64,000 nucleotides of DNA from Dietzia psychralcaliphila. Its GTDB lineage: Bacteria > Actinomycetota > Actinomycetes > Mycobacteriales > Mycobacteriaceae. The stretch is from NCBI RefSeq assembly GCF_003096095.1, contig NZ_CP015453.1, forward strand, positions 3,472,001-3,536,000, given 5' to 3'. The notes beneath the pieces are model-generated. The model searched no databases. It was given only the letters and a program-made list of their open reading frames with translations, and was not told where the DNA came from. The position numbers and the translations under genes are program-made. Shown piece after piece: positions 8,946 to 17,185 of the stretch; within the stretch, counting starts at the first letter, position 1; each line of letters begins with the position of its first letter.

Positions 8946-10258
8946 CGGCCCGACCCTGCATCTGTAGTGGATCGGGTACCCGTCGTGGGTTCCGCGGCGG
9001 CGGCATCGCGGTACGGCGCCAGCATCGCGCGGGCGACCACCCCCAGGTGCACCTCGTCGGGGCCGTCGGCCAGTCGCAGGGAGCGCGCGGTCGCGTAGGC
9101 ACCGGCCAGCGGGAAGTCGTCGCTCATCCCCCCGCCGCCGTGCAGCTGCAGGGACATGTCGATCACCTGCTGGGCCATGCGGGGCACGGCTGCCTTGATG
9201 GCGCTCACCTCGACGGCGGCCTGTCCCTCGGTGTCGAGCTTCCAGGCGGCGTGTTGCACCAGCAGGCGGGCCTGGTCGATCGCGATCCGGGCCTCCGCCA
9301 GCCGCTCCCGGTTCCCCCCGAGGTTGACGATGGGCTTGCCGAAGGCCACGCGGCCCGAGGCGCGTCGACAGGCCAGGTCGAGCGCCATCTCCGACAACCC
9401 GATGAGCCGCATGCAATGGTGCACGCGGCCGGGGCCGAGCCGACCCTGGGCGATCTCGGCGGCCCGTCCGGGACCGGTGATGATGTTCTCCACCGGCAGG
9501 CGCACGCCGTCGAAGGACACCTCGCCGTGGCCGAGCGGCTCGTCATAGACCCCCTGCGCGGTGAGCATGCGCTCGACGCGCACCCCGGGGGCGTCCATGG
9601 GGACCAACACCATGGAGTGACGCAGGTACCGGTGGGCGTCCGGGTCGGACACCCCCATGAAGATGCCGACCTTGCAGTCCGGGTGCCCCACGCCGGTCGA
9701 CCACCACTTGCGGCCGTCGAGCACCACTTCGGCGCCCTCGACCCGCGCGGTGGCGGACATGTTCGAGGCGTCCGAGGAGGCCACGTCCGGCTCGGTCATG
9801 AGGAACGCGCTGCGGATCCTCCCGTCGAGCAAGGGGTCAAGCCACTGGTCCTTCTGCTCCTGCGACCCGTACTTGAGCAGGACCTCCATGTTCCCGGTGT
9901 CCGGGGCGTTGCAGTTGAACACCAGGGGGGCGATGAACGACCGCCCCATCTCCTCGGCGACCGGCGCGTAGTCGGTGTTGTTCAGGCCCGTCCCGCCGTG
10001 GGTGCCGTAGCGCTCGGCGTACGGCCCCTCGTGGCCGGCCGGGAGGAAGAGGTTCCACAGTCCCTGCTCACGGGCGCGGGCCTGGAGATCGGTCACCCGA
10101 GGGTCGACCGCCCACGGGTCCTCGCCGGCCAGACGTCGGCGGGCGATGTCGGCGTGGATCTCCGGCTCGACCGGAGCGATGTGCGTGTCGATGAACTCGC
10201 GGACCGCCGCGGTGAGCTCGGCGGCGCGGGGTGAGGGGGAGAAGTCCATAGTGTGCAT
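8942..10258 (-). CDS. Acyl-CoA dehydrogenase family protein (ACAD10/11-like partner)
   Basis: 438 residues (435 if the ATG at 10249 is used). Acyl-CoA dehydrogenase fold: N-terminal helical domain, FAD/substrate middle domain with FLMTEPDVASSDASNM and DGRKWWSTGVGHP, and C-terminal helical domain ending in QLHGGGGMSDDFPLAGAYA. FAD-dependent alpha,beta-dehydrogenation of an acyl-CoA is expected. The gene heads the minus-strand run and is coupled to the kinase-like gene. No convincing Shine-Dalgarno is seen for either start. It is divergent from gpgS with 72 bp between. Confidence 0.9.
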   Translation of the reverse strand: MHTMDFSPSPRAAELTAAVREFIDTHIAPVEPEIHADIARRRLAGEDPWAVDPRVTDLQARAREQGLWNLFLPAGHEGPYAERYGTHGGTGLNNTDYAPVAEEMGRSFIAPLVFNCNAPDTGNMEVLLKYGSQEQKDQWLDPLLDGRIRSAFLMTEPDVASSDASNMSATARVEGAEVVLDGRKWWSTGVGHPDCKVGIFMGVSDPDAHRYLRHSMVLVPMDAPGVRVERMLTAQGVYDEPLGHGEVSFDGVRLPVENIITGPGRAAEIAQGRLGPGRVHHCMRLIGLSEMALDLACRRASGRVAFGKPIVNLGGNRERLAEARIAIDQARLLVQHAAWKLDTEGQAAVEVSAIKAAVPRMAQQVIDMSLQLHGGGGMSDDFPLAGAYATARSLRLADGPDEVHLGVVARAMLAPYRDAAAAEPTTGTRSTTDAGSGR

Positions 10259-10330
10259 CGTGGCACACCCGGGTGAACGGGTACGTCCCACGGCGGCGGC
10301 TCGTCGGACACCTCTGGCAGGATCGCGGAG

Positions 10331-11335
10331 GTGAGCGAGAACGCGCGTACCCCCCTTGCGGATCGGGTCGACCCGATCCGCGACTGGTCGGCGCGACGCA
10401 CCTACCTGGCCGGAGACTTCCGCGCCGAGGACCTGGTCGCGGCCAAGGCCGGCCGGCGGGTGTCCGTCGTGCTCCCGGCCCGCAACGAGGAATCGACGGT
10501 CGGCGTGATCGTCGCGGCGCTGCGGTCCGAGTTGGTCGAGCGGGTGCCGCTCATCGACGAGTTGGTGGTGATCGACTCCCACAGCGCCGACGGCACAGCG
10601 GGTGTGGCCCGTGCGGCCGGCGCGAGAGTGGTGGCACAGGGAGACGTGTTGCCCGCGCTCGGGGACGTCCCGGGCAAGGGCGAGGCGCTGTGGAAGTCCC
10701 TCGCGGCCACAGACGGCGACATCGTCGCCTTCCTCGACTCCGACCTGCGCGATTTCGACCCCTCGTTCGCAACCGGCCTGTTGGGTCCACTGCTCACCGT
10801 GCCCGGCGTGGTGTTCTGCAAGGGTGCGTACGAGCGTCCGCTCGACGACGGACGCACGGTCCTGCCCGCAGGTGGAGGTCGAGTGACCGAGCTGGTCGCG
10901 CGACCGCTGCTGGCCACCCACTGGCCCGCCCTGGCCGGATTCGTACAGCCACTGGCCGGCGAGTACGCCGGGACGCGGCAGGCTCTCGAGTCGATCCCCT
11001 TCGCCGGCGCGTACGGGGTGGACATCGGGATCCTCGTGGATCTGTTCGAGTCGTACGGCCTGGACGCTCTCGCCCAGGTCGACCTGGGTCGCCGCACCCA
11101 CCGCCATTCGCCCGATTCGGCGTTGGCGGTGATGGCCATGCACCAGCATCTCGCGGTGCTCAGTCGGCTACGGCGCCATGGTCGGGCACCGGACTCCCAC
11201 CTCCCGGGCGACACCCTCACCCTGCACCGTCGCGACCCCGTCGGCCATGGCTTCAGCGCCGAGACCGTCGTGGTCTCCCCCGGCGAACGCCCCCCGATGC
11301 GCGAGATGCGGGCTCAGCTCCGGGCCGGTTCCTGA
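10331..11335 (+). CDS. gpgS: Glucosyl-3-phosphoglycerate synthase
   Basis: 334 residues. GT-A family-81 glycosyltransferase: SVVLPARNEESTVGVIV near 45-60, the DSD metal-binding motif at 136-138 in FLDSDLRDF, the GKGEALWKSL nucleotide site near 115 and the acceptor-side blocks FAGAYGVDIGILVDL and RRTHRHSPDSALAVMA. It transfers glucose from UDP-glucose (or NDP-glucose) to 3-phosphoglycerate, the first step of methylglucose lipopolysaccharide synthesis, a cytosolic polysaccharide of mycolata that regulates fatty-acid synthesis. GTG start at 10331, preceded by CAGGAT 7 nt upstream. The 3' end overlaps the convergent CcdA-like gene by 22 bp. Confidence 0.93.
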   Translation: MSENARTPLADRVDPIRDWSARRTYLAGDFRAEDLVAAKAGRRVSVVLPARNEESTVGVIVAALRSELVERVPLIDELVVIDSHSADGTAGVARAAGARVVAQGDVLPALGDVPGKGEALWKSLAATDGDIVAFLDSDLRDFDPSFATGLLGPLLTVPGVVFCKGAYERPLDDGRTVLPAGGGRVTELVARPLLATHWPALAGFVQPLAGEYAGTRQALESIPFAGAYGVDIGILVDLFESYGLDALAQVDLGRRTHRHSPDSALAVMAMHQHLAVLSRLRRHGRAPDSHLPGDTLTLHRRDPVGHGFSAETVVVSPGERPPMREMRAQLRAGS

Positions 11336-12243
11336 CCGGACGGGCGGTTCTGGTCCCGCGCCTGCTCATCCCGCGCTCGAGCCCCCCGCGCTCGAGACCC
11401 CCGCGCTCGAGACCCCCGCGTGCGACGCCGGTCGCGCAGCACCCACCCGGCGAGGACCACGGCGGCCAGGGCCAGCGCCGCCACGAGGAACCACAGATCG
11501 TCCACCCCGGCGACCCAGCGTTCGACGGCGAGTTGAAGTTCGAACTGCTCGTCGACCCCCATCAGCGAGCCGAGCGCCGCGGTGCCGTCGGTGAGCACGA
11601 ACAGCAGACCCACCGCGACGAACAACGACCCGGCGATGACCGAGGTGGTGTGGGTGCGGATCGGCCCCAGGGTGAGCTCGCGACCCCGGAGCACCCGGCG
11701 GCGCGACACGCCCAGCGAGTCCCATGCCAGGGCGAGAATCGCGAGCGGGACCACCATCCCGATCGCGTAGGCGCCCATGACCGCGGCGCCATAGGCGGGC
11801 GACCCCCCGGCCATCGCCAGGGTCAGCACCCCTCCGAGCAGCGGGCCGGAACAGAACCCTGCGAAGCCGTAGAGCGCGCCCAGCACCAGCACCGACAGGG
11901 GGCCGCTGCCGGTGATACGGGAGGAGGCGTCCGACAGGCCGGGGAGCCAGAAGCCGCCCCCGAGGACGGTGTAGAAACCCAGGACGACGACGACGAGGCC
12001 GCCCACCAGAGTGACGGTCCCGCGATGGACGGTGAACAGCGAGCCGATCGCCCCCATCCCCGCCCCGAGCGGGACAAGGACCACCGCGAGCCCGAGCAGG
12101 AACAACCCGGTGCGGGCGACGATCATCCGGCGGGTGCCGAAGGCGTAGGCGAAGAAGGCCGGCAGCAGCAGTGCCGAGCAGGGGCTGAGAATACTCAGCA
12201 CGCCGCCGAGAAAGCCCCCGACGAGCCCGATCTGTTCTGTCAT
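11314..12243 (-). CDS. CcdA/DsbD-type cytochrome c biogenesis (thiol-reductant) membrane protein
   Basis: 309 residues with about seven membrane segments. The first segment carries SILSPCSALLLPAFFAYAFG and a later one GFCSGPLLGGVLTLAMAGG: the paired intramembrane Cys-Pro regions by which CcdA/DsbD proteins carry reducing equivalents across the membrane. It follows the DsbA-like gene by 10 nt, so the pair probably acts together in extracytoplasmic thiol chemistry. The C-terminal tail is a low-complexity RGSRARGSRARGARAR run encoded by a 15-bp tandem repeat (11371-11415) and is probably disordered in the cytoplasm. Confidence 0.88.
   Translation of the reverse strand: MTEQIGLVGGFLGGVLSILSPCSALLLPAFFAYAFGTRRMIVARTGLFLLGLAVVLVPLGAGMGAIGSLFTVHRGTVTLVGGLVVVVLGFYTVLGGGFWLPGLSDASSRITGSGPLSVLVLGALYGFAGFCSGPLLGGVLTLAMAGGSPAYGAAVMGAYAIGMVVPLAILALAWDSLGVSRRRVLRGRELTLGPIRTHTTSVIAGSLFVAVGLLFVLTDGTAALGSLMGVDEQFELQLAVERWVAGVDDLWFLVAALALAAVVLAGWVLRDRRRTRGSRARGSRARGARARDEQARDQNRPSGQEPARS
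11371..11415. repeat. 15-bp tandem repeat, three units, inside the ccdA-like gene end
   Basis: Three units of CCGCGCTCGAG(C/A)CCC at 11371, 11386 and 11401, with a partial fourth. It encodes the Arg/Ser/Gly/Ala tail of the CcdA-like protein and keeps the frame because the unit is a multiple of three. Confidence 0.9.
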
Positions 12244-12253
12244 CCGCGCCCAC

Positions 12254-12994
12254 TCACCCGTCCAGCGAGTTGTCGATGACAGTGCGGAACGTCTCGACGG
12301 AGCGGGCGCCGACGATCCCCGTCCCGTTGATGAGGAATGTCGGCGTGGAGGTCGCACCCAGCGCGGTGGCCGCCTGGTAGTCCGCTCGGATGGCCTCGTC
12401 GTACGCTGCGCCGGTCATGTCCGCGCGGAAACGTTCGAGGTCGGGGACCCCGGCCTCGGCGGCGTAGCCCACCAACTCCTCCTCTCCGAGATCCGGATGA
12501 CCACGGTCGGGGGCGTCGGCGAACACGACCTCGGTGAACTCCCAGAACCTGCCCTGGTCCGCGGCGGCGCGCCCGGCCCGGGCGGCCATCATCGACTCTT
12601 CCCCGAAGATCGGTAGGTCAACCCACTCGATCCGCAGATCGCCGCCGTCGACATACTCCTCGATCAGCGCCGGTTCCACCTCGCGGGAGAACTTCGCGCA
12701 GAACGGGCAGCGGAAGTCCGAATACACGGTCATCACGACCCGAGCGTCCACCGAGCCCATCGCCATCGGGTCCCCCTCCTCGAATCGCGCGATGCCTTCC
12801 ATGGACTCCGGTCCGGGGGCCTGCTGGGGACTGGTCTGACGCTCGTCGGACACCGCCGCGGAGCCGGTGGCGGACCCGGCCGCGGGCTGATCGCCGCCGG
12901 TCACATCCCGGGCGAGGAGGATGACGACCAGGACGATGAGCAGAGTCACCACGACGGACAACGCGATGACCGGGACACTCGGACGACGGGACAC
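12254..12994 (-). CDS. DsbA-family thioredoxin-fold protein, membrane-anchored
   Basis: 246 residues. An N-terminal membrane anchor (VIALSVVVTLLIVLVVILLA, residues 9-28), a disordered linker, then a thioredoxin/DsbA domain with active site CPFC at 96-99 (YSDFRCPFCAKFSREVEP) and the cis-Pro loop STPTFLING near 221. It should oxidise or isomerise disulfides outside the membrane. GTG start at 12994 with AGGAG 7-9 nt upstream. It is first in a two-gene unit with the CcdA-like gene; a 21-bp dyad in its promoter region and the BlaI/BlaR-type genes just upstream suggest regulated expression. Confidence 0.92.
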   Translation of the reverse strand: MSRRPSVPVIALSVVVTLLIVLVVILLARDVTGGDQPAAGSATGSAAVSDERQTSPQQAPGPESMEGIARFEEGDPMAMGSVDARVVMTVYSDFRCPFCAKFSREVEPALIEEYVDGGDLRIEWVDLPIFGEESMMAARAGRAAADQGRFWEFTEVVFADAPDRGHPDLGEEELVGYAAEAGVPDLERFRADMTGAAYDEAIRADYQAATALGATSTPTFLINGTGIVGARSVETFRTVIDNSLDG

Positions 12995-13050
12995 GGGAGG
13001 GCTCCTGCGGGCTGATCGAAGACGTGGACCGGCCCGCGAACGGGACCGTA

Positions 13051-13071
13051 TCTACTACGTTACATAGTAGA
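13051..13071 (-). promoter_or_regulatory. Perfect dyad, probable BlaI-type operator of the dsbA-ccdA unit
   Basis: Arms TCTACTA (13051-13057) and TAGTAGA (13065-13071) are exact reverse complements around CGTTACA. It lies 57-77 bp before the GTG of the DsbA-like gene and just past the stop of the M56 peptidase gene. It is an AT-rich island in GC-rich DNA and resembles in style the TAC/GTA dyads bound by BlaI/MecI/CopY regulators; on the minus strand TAGTAGATACG could hold a -10 box. Binding by the neighbouring BlaI-like protein is inference. Confidence 0.6.
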
Positions 13072-13093
13072 CCGGTGTGGCGGTGTGGCGGTG

Positions 13094-13993
13094 TCAACCG
13101 GCCAGCATCGAACACCACGCGAGGACCGCGGCCGTCGCGACCGCGGCGACCGTCACCGCCGGCGAGACGGCGTGCACCAGGGCGACCGCGGAATCCCGGG
13201 CCGTCGCGCGCCCCAACGCCGAGGCGGCCACCCGACCGGCCGGGGCGCCCAACTCGGCGAGAGCGCCACGCACGGCCGCGGGTCCACCGACGCCGCGCCC
13301 CGCGCGGCGGTCCGCGACCAACTCGACGAGTACGCACACCTCGGCGGCGGCCCGCCGGAGCAGGGGCACGGGCGCGAACGCGGCCCGCAGAGCAACCGCG
13401 GCGGTGACCGCGATATGGTGCCGCCCCCTGAGGTGGGCGACCTCGTGCGAGAGGACCACCCGGCGGCGTTCCTCGGTCAGGTCCCACAGCGCGGTGGAGG
13501 CGACGACCGTCCCCGTCGACCAGACCCCGGGCAGCGCGTACGCCACGGGTTCATCGTCGGCGATCCACCACACCCGGACCCCCTCCACGTGGCCGGTGGC
13601 CTCGACGAGCGAACTCAGCACACCGGCGTGCTCCCGGGCCGAGCGCCGGGCCCGGGACAACGCCGCCCCGACCACAGCCACCGCCGAGAACACCCCGGCC
13701 AGCGCCAGGGCCACGGCGACGCCGCGCGTGGCGGCCGGCCAGCCCCCGCCGACCGCCGGGTCGAACACCGCCGCGCACGCGGTGACCGCGGCGGCGGTGG
13801 GGGCGAACCCCCTGAGCGGTTGCACGTGCATCACGACCGGGGCGGCGACCAGCATCGCGAGAAAGACGACGCCGGTGCCGATCCAGGCGCCCAGTGCAAC
13901 GGCCGGCCTCGCAGCCGCGTCCACCGCACGGCGCAGGTAAGCCGGCCCGCCGGCCCCCACCACCAGTGCGGCCACCAGCAACCCGACCCCCAT
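13094..13993 (-). CDS. M56 family (BlaR1/MecR1-like) integral membrane metallopeptidase
   Basis: 299 residues. Three to four membrane segments surround a cytosolic zinc-protease domain with the HExxH motif in VVLSHEVAHLRGRHH near 212-216 and the third ligand region CVLVELVADRRAG. Unlike staphylococcal BlaR1 it has no C-terminal penicillin-sensor domain, as is usual in actinobacteria. Family knowledge: the activated protease removes the BlaI/MecI repressor. The ATG at 13993 overlaps by one base the stop of the BlaI-like gene (TGATG), the standard blaI-blaR order. Confidence 0.92.
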   Translation of the reverse strand: MGVGLLVAALVVGAGGPAYLRRAVDAAARPAVALGAWIGTGVVFLAMLVAAPVVMHVQPLRGFAPTAAAVTACAAVFDPAVGGGWPAATRGVAVALALAGVFSAVAVVGAALSRARRSAREHAGVLSSLVEATGHVEGVRVWWIADDEPVAYALPGVWSTGTVVASTALWDLTEERRRVVLSHEVAHLRGRHHIAVTAAVALRAAFAPVPLLRRAAAEVCVLVELVADRRAGRGVGGPAAVRGALAELGAPAGRVAASALGRATARDSAVALVHAVSPAVTVAAVATAAVLAWCSMLAG

Positions 13994-14436
13994 CAGGCGC
14001 CGGCCCCGTCGCGCCGCAGTCGGGCGGTGATCCTGCGCAGCACGCTCGCCTCCTCCGGGTCGAGCCCGCCCCCCTCGCGGGTGGCGAAGTGCAGCAGGAG
14101 CTTCTCGGCGTCCCCGCTCCCCCGGAGCAACTCGCCGAGTGCGTCGGCACCGAAGTCCTCGCGACTGCGCGCCGGCCGGTAGCGGTATCCCCGACCCACC
14201 TTCTCGCGGGACACCGCACCCTTGTCGTAGAGATGCGCCAGGACCGTCATCACCGTCGTGTAGGCCAATGGCCGGGTCCGCGACAGCAGGTCGGTCACCT
14301 GCCGGACGGACAGGTCGTCCGAGCGGTCCGCAGCACCTGCGTCGACCGCATCGCCCGTGCCTGCCGCACACTCGTCCCACAGCAACTCGAGGACCGCGGT
14401 CTCGAGCTCGCCGAGCCCGGGCAGCGTGCGAGCCAT
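13993..14436 (-). CDS. BlaI/MecI/CopY family transcriptional repressor
   Basis: 147 residues. Winged helix with LGELETAVLELLWD near 8-20 and RPLAYTTVMTVLAHLYDKGAV (the recognition helix and wing of the Penicillinase_R family), plus a C-terminal dimerisation segment; residues 23-40 hold a small Ala/Asp-rich insertion. ATG at 14436 with GGAGGGGG about 8 nt upstream. It is coupled to the M56 protease gene. No beta-lactamase gene lies here; the only strong dyad nearby is in front of the dsbA-ccdA pair. Confidence 0.93.
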   Translation of the reverse strand: MARTLPGLGELETAVLELLWDECAAGTGDAVDAGAADRSDDLSVRQVTDLLSRTRPLAYTTVMTVLAHLYDKGAVSREKVGRGYRYRPARSREDFGADALGELLRGSGDAEKLLLHFATREGGGLDPEEASVLRRITARLRRDGAGA

Positions 14437-14508
14437 CGGACGGCCCCCTCCGTGTCGATTGTCCAGGGCGGGTGGCGGATACCCCGCCGGTATGGTGACC
14501 ATGGTGGC

Positions 14509-15141
14509 ATGAGCGCCCCTCCACCCGCCGCACCGACCGACCCCGATTCGACCGGCCCCACACCGAGCGGCCCCTCGGCGCCCACCGACCCCGCTGTGTT
14601 CGCGCCGGTCCGCTCAGCGGTCGCCGCCGTGGGGACCCTACTGCTGATCGGCATCCCCACGGACATCCTGCCCAACCCGCTGTTCGGCCGGGAGATACCG
14701 GTGCGCTGGTGGGAGTACCCGGTGCTCGCCGCGACGGTGCTGCTCACGGCGGCGTGGTTCGGCATCAGGTCCGCGCGCGAGTCGGGCACCGCGTCCCGTG
14801 TCGGCAGCGACCGGTCCGAACGCCCCGCACTCGTCACGGTCGGCGTCTTCACTGCGTGGTTCGCGGTGGCGTGCCCCGTGTGCAACAAGATCGTGTTGCT
14901 CCTGCTGGGGACCACCGGCGCGCTCGGGGTGTGGGCCCCGCTCCAGCCGTGGCTCGCGGCCGTGTCACTGATCCTGCTGGCCGGTGCCGTGGTCTACCGG
15001 TGGCGGGCCCGTCCCTGTGGGGACGGGGCGTGCGGGGACGGGACGCGTGTGGACGGGGCGTGTTCAGTCCCCACTGGCGACGTCGGCCCGCTGGAGGCGG
15101 GGGCCGCGCGTCCGGCTACCGACGCCGCGCCGAACCGCTGA
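14509..15141 (+). CDS. Hypothetical membrane protein with CPVC motif
   Basis: 210 residues, function unknown. A Pro/Thr/Ser-rich N-terminus (1-25) precedes about four membrane segments: VRSAVAAVGTLLLIGIPTDIL, YPVLAATVLLTAAWFGI, VGVFTAWFAVACPVCNKIVLLLLG and LAAVSLILLAGAVVYRW. The CPVC pair at the membrane face in segment 3 is suggestive of thiol redox or metal handling, which would fit the adjacent redox block. The tail has a degenerate 15-bp repeat encoding CGDGACGDGT. It is divergent from the BlaI-like gene and overlaps the convergent methyltransferase gene by 26 bp. Confidence 0.75.
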   Translation: MSAPPPAAPTDPDSTGPTPSGPSAPTDPAVFAPVRSAVAAVGTLLLIGIPTDILPNPLFGREIPVRWWEYPVLAATVLLTAAWFGIRSARESGTASRVGSDRSERPALVTVGVFTAWFAVACPVCNKIVLLLLGTTGALGVWAPLQPWLAAVSLILLAGAVVYRWRARPCGDGACGDGTRVDGACSVPTGDVGPLEAGAARPATDAAPNR

Positions 15142-15748
15142 GCATCGGGGTCAACGGTAGCACCGGCGGGAACGGTCGGGTCCTGAGCCCGGAGACGTCA
15201 AACCCGGCCTCGACCAGGCTCTGACGGGTGTCCCGGTTCGGGCGACATCCCCCACCGAGCCGGCTCCACACCGGGGAGAGCCGATCGGCAACGCGACCCA
15301 ACCTGCCGTCGGCCCGCACGTGCTCCATCAACCGCAGCTCGCCCTCCGGCGCCAGCACCCGCCGGGCCTCGGCCAGCGCGGCGGGCACGTCGGGGACCGT
15401 GCACAGGACCAACCCAAAGACGACGGCGTCGGCCTCGCCATCCGCGAGCGGCAGCGCCTCCGCCACCGAGTCCAGCACCTCGACCGGGACCGCCGCGCGG
15501 GCCGCGTACCGCCGGGCGTGGGCACGGAGATGCGGATCCGGCTCGATCGCCACCACTCTCCTGACCTCCGGCGGGTAGTGCTCGAAGGTCACGCCGCTGC
15601 CCGCGCCCACCTCCACAACAGTGCCCGACAATCCCGCCACCAACCGGCCCCGGGCACGGGCCAGCCCGACCCGTTCGAGCACGGGACCGGCCGCCACCCA
15701 GACCCGCGCGAAGAGCGAGACGTCCGTCCGTTCGCGAGGAGCACCCAT
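15116..15748 (-). CDS. Class I SAM-dependent methyltransferase
   Basis: 210 residues. SAM-binding motif I is VVEVGAGSGVTFEHYP near 42-56, the acidic end of beta-2 is VVAIEPDPHLR, and motif III-IV regions are DAVVFGLVLCTVPD and LAEARRVLAPEGELRLMEHV. This is the Methyltransf_11/UbiE-like form with a RFxxDPL-free C-terminus; the substrate is unknown. The ATG at 15748 has no strong Shine-Dalgarno. It is divergent from the PIG-L gene and convergent with the CPVC membrane protein. Confidence 0.88.
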   Translation of the reverse strand: MGAPRERTDVSLFARVWVAAGPVLERVGLARARGRLVAGLSGTVVEVGAGSGVTFEHYPPEVRRVVAIEPDPHLRAHARRYAARAAVPVEVLDSVAEALPLADGEADAVVFGLVLCTVPDVPAALAEARRVLAPEGELRLMEHVRADGRLGRVADRLSPVWSRLGGGCRPNRDTRQSLVEAGFDVSGLRTRPFPPVLPLTPMLSGSARRR

Positions 15749-15809
15749 GAGGCGATACGGTACCGGGTATCCATTCCTTCCGGAACCGCTCGAGGAGAGG
15801 AACGCGGCG

Positions 15810-16481
15810 ATGACCGAGACGACCGGACTTCCACCGTGGGATTCAGTTCTGGCCGTGGTCGCCCACCCGGACGACGAGTCGTTCGGGCTCGGCGCCGTGC
15901 TCTCGGCCTTCGCCGCCGTAGGCGCGGCCGTGGACGTCCTCTGCCTGACCAGGGGCGAGGCCTCGACCCTCCACGGCGTCGAGGGCGACCTGTCGCAGAT
16001 TCGCGAGCTCGAACTACGAGCCGCCGCCGACGCGCTCGGCGCACGGGGGGTCACGCTGCGCGACCTCCCCGACGGGGGCCTGTCGGCCCTCGACCCGGCG
16101 GTGCTCGACGACGAGGTCGAGCACGCGATGGGGCGGGCCCACCCCGACGGGCTCGTCGTCTTTGACTCCACCGGGATCAGCGGCCACCCCGACCACGTGG
16201 CGGCCACCGCGGCCGCCGTCCGGGCGGGAGAACGCCATGGGCTGCCGGTAGTGGCATGGACCCTCCCGGAAGAGATCTGCGGGGCGCTCGCGGGTGAGGG
16301 GTACGCCGGGTTCCTCGGGCGACCCGCCGGAGAGATCGACCTGGCGCTGACCGTCGACCGCACCGCGCAACTGGCCGCCGTGGAGTGCCACCCCAGCCAG
16401 GCCGTGCCGGGCAGCGTCCTGTGGAGGAGACTGGAGCTGCAGGGCGACACCGAACACCTGCGGTGGCTCCGACGTCCGTGA
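15810..16481 (+). CDS. PIG-L family (LmbE-like) N-deacetylase
   Basis: 223 residues. The zinc-binding signature AHPDDESFGLGAVL is at residues 18-31 and the third zinc His is in GISGHPDHVAATAA. This fold includes MshB (mycothiol deacetylase), Mca and GlcNAc-PI deacetylase; the protein is shorter than MshB (about 300 residues), so it is more likely a generic LmbE-type deacetylase. GAGAGG lies about 9 nt before the ATG. Confidence 0.9.
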   Translation: MTETTGLPPWDSVLAVVAHPDDESFGLGAVLSAFAAVGAAVDVLCLTRGEASTLHGVEGDLSQIRELELRAAADALGARGVTLRDLPDGGLSALDPAVLDDEVEHAMGRAHPDGLVVFDSTGISGHPDHVAATAAAVRAGERHGLPVVAWTLPEEICGALAGEGYAGFLGRPAGEIDLALTVDRTAQLAAVECHPSQAVPGSVLWRRLELQGDTEHLRWLRRP

Positions 16482-16517
16482 GTTCGTGCCGCCCCGCCGC
16501 CCCGAGAACACCCGGGT

Positions 16518-16565
16518 GCAGCACCAACTAGACGCAGCACCAACGAAACGCAGTACCGAAAGGAC
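16518..16565. repeat. 16-bp tandem repeat (three units) in a 5' leader
   Basis: GCAGCACCAACTAGAC, GCAGCACCAACGAAAC and GCAGTACCGAAAGGAC follow each other directly upstream of the methyltransferase GTG at 16574; the third unit contains the AAAGGA ribosome-binding site. Confidence 0.85.
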
Positions 16566-16573
16566 CACCGCCC

Positions 16574-17185
16574 GTGGACGCCTCCGACTGGAACGCCCGC
16601 TATCTCGCCCAGCCCGACGTGTGGGGCACCACCCCCGCCGCACGGATCGTCGCTGAGGTCACCGGCGCCGAGGACTCCGGCCTGCCCGTGGACACCGCCG
16701 TCGACCTGGCCTGCGGCGACGGCAGGCACGCACGGTGGCTGGCCGCACACGGGTGGCAGGTCTCGGCGGTCGACTTCTCCGAGGTCGCTATCGAGCAGGC
16801 CCGCGCCAAGGACTCCGACGACGGTCGCAGCGGCAGCGTCGACTGGGTGGTCGGCGACGCCACCACCTGGTCACCGGAGGAGTCCGTGGACCTCGTCGTC
16901 ATCGGTTTCCTCCACCTCGAGATGGAGAGCCTCACCCGTGTCCTGCGCAACGCCGGTGGATGGCTGCGACCCGGCGGGCACCTGGTGTACCTCGGACACG
17001 CCGCCGAGAACCTGCGGCGCGGCGTCGGTGGCCCGCAGGACCCGACCGTGCTGCCCGGGATCGCCGACCTGGCAGGCGGCGTGGCGGGCCTCGAGGTGGT
17101 CTCGCTGCGCCACGACCTACGGCCGGCGGGGAAAGCGACCGCGATCGACGTGCTCCTGCACGCCAGGTCCTGGGTCGACAGGTGA
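16574..17185 (+). CDS. Class I SAM-dependent methyltransferase (TehB-like)
   Basis: 203 residues. It starts MDASDWNARYLAQPDVWGTTP, the N-terminus of the small-molecule methyltransferases related to TehB and thiopurine methyltransferase; SAM motif I is AVDLACGDGRHARWLA near 43-57, followed by VSAVDFSEVAIEQAR. The GTG at 16574 has AAAGGACC upstream. The stop overlaps the GTG of an MFS exporter gene (GTGA), so the two are coupled; modification followed by export of a toxic compound is a plausible joint role. Confidence 0.9.
   Translation: MDASDWNARYLAQPDVWGTTPAARIVAEVTGAEDSGLPVDTAVDLACGDGRHARWLAAHGWQVSAVDFSEVAIEQARAKDSDDGRSGSVDWVVGDATTWSPEESVDLVVIGFLHLEMESLTRVLRNAGGWLRPGGHLVYLGHAAENLRRGVGGPQDPTVLPGIADLAGGVAGLEVVSLRHDLRPAGKATAIDVLLHARSWVDR

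Noticed and set aside
7620-9098. Long reading frame (492 codons) on the plus strand opposite the phosphotransferase gene
   Set aside because: Shadow of a real gene in GC-rich DNA; composition is Arg/Val/His-rich with no domain, and the minus strand carries a clear APH-type kinase.
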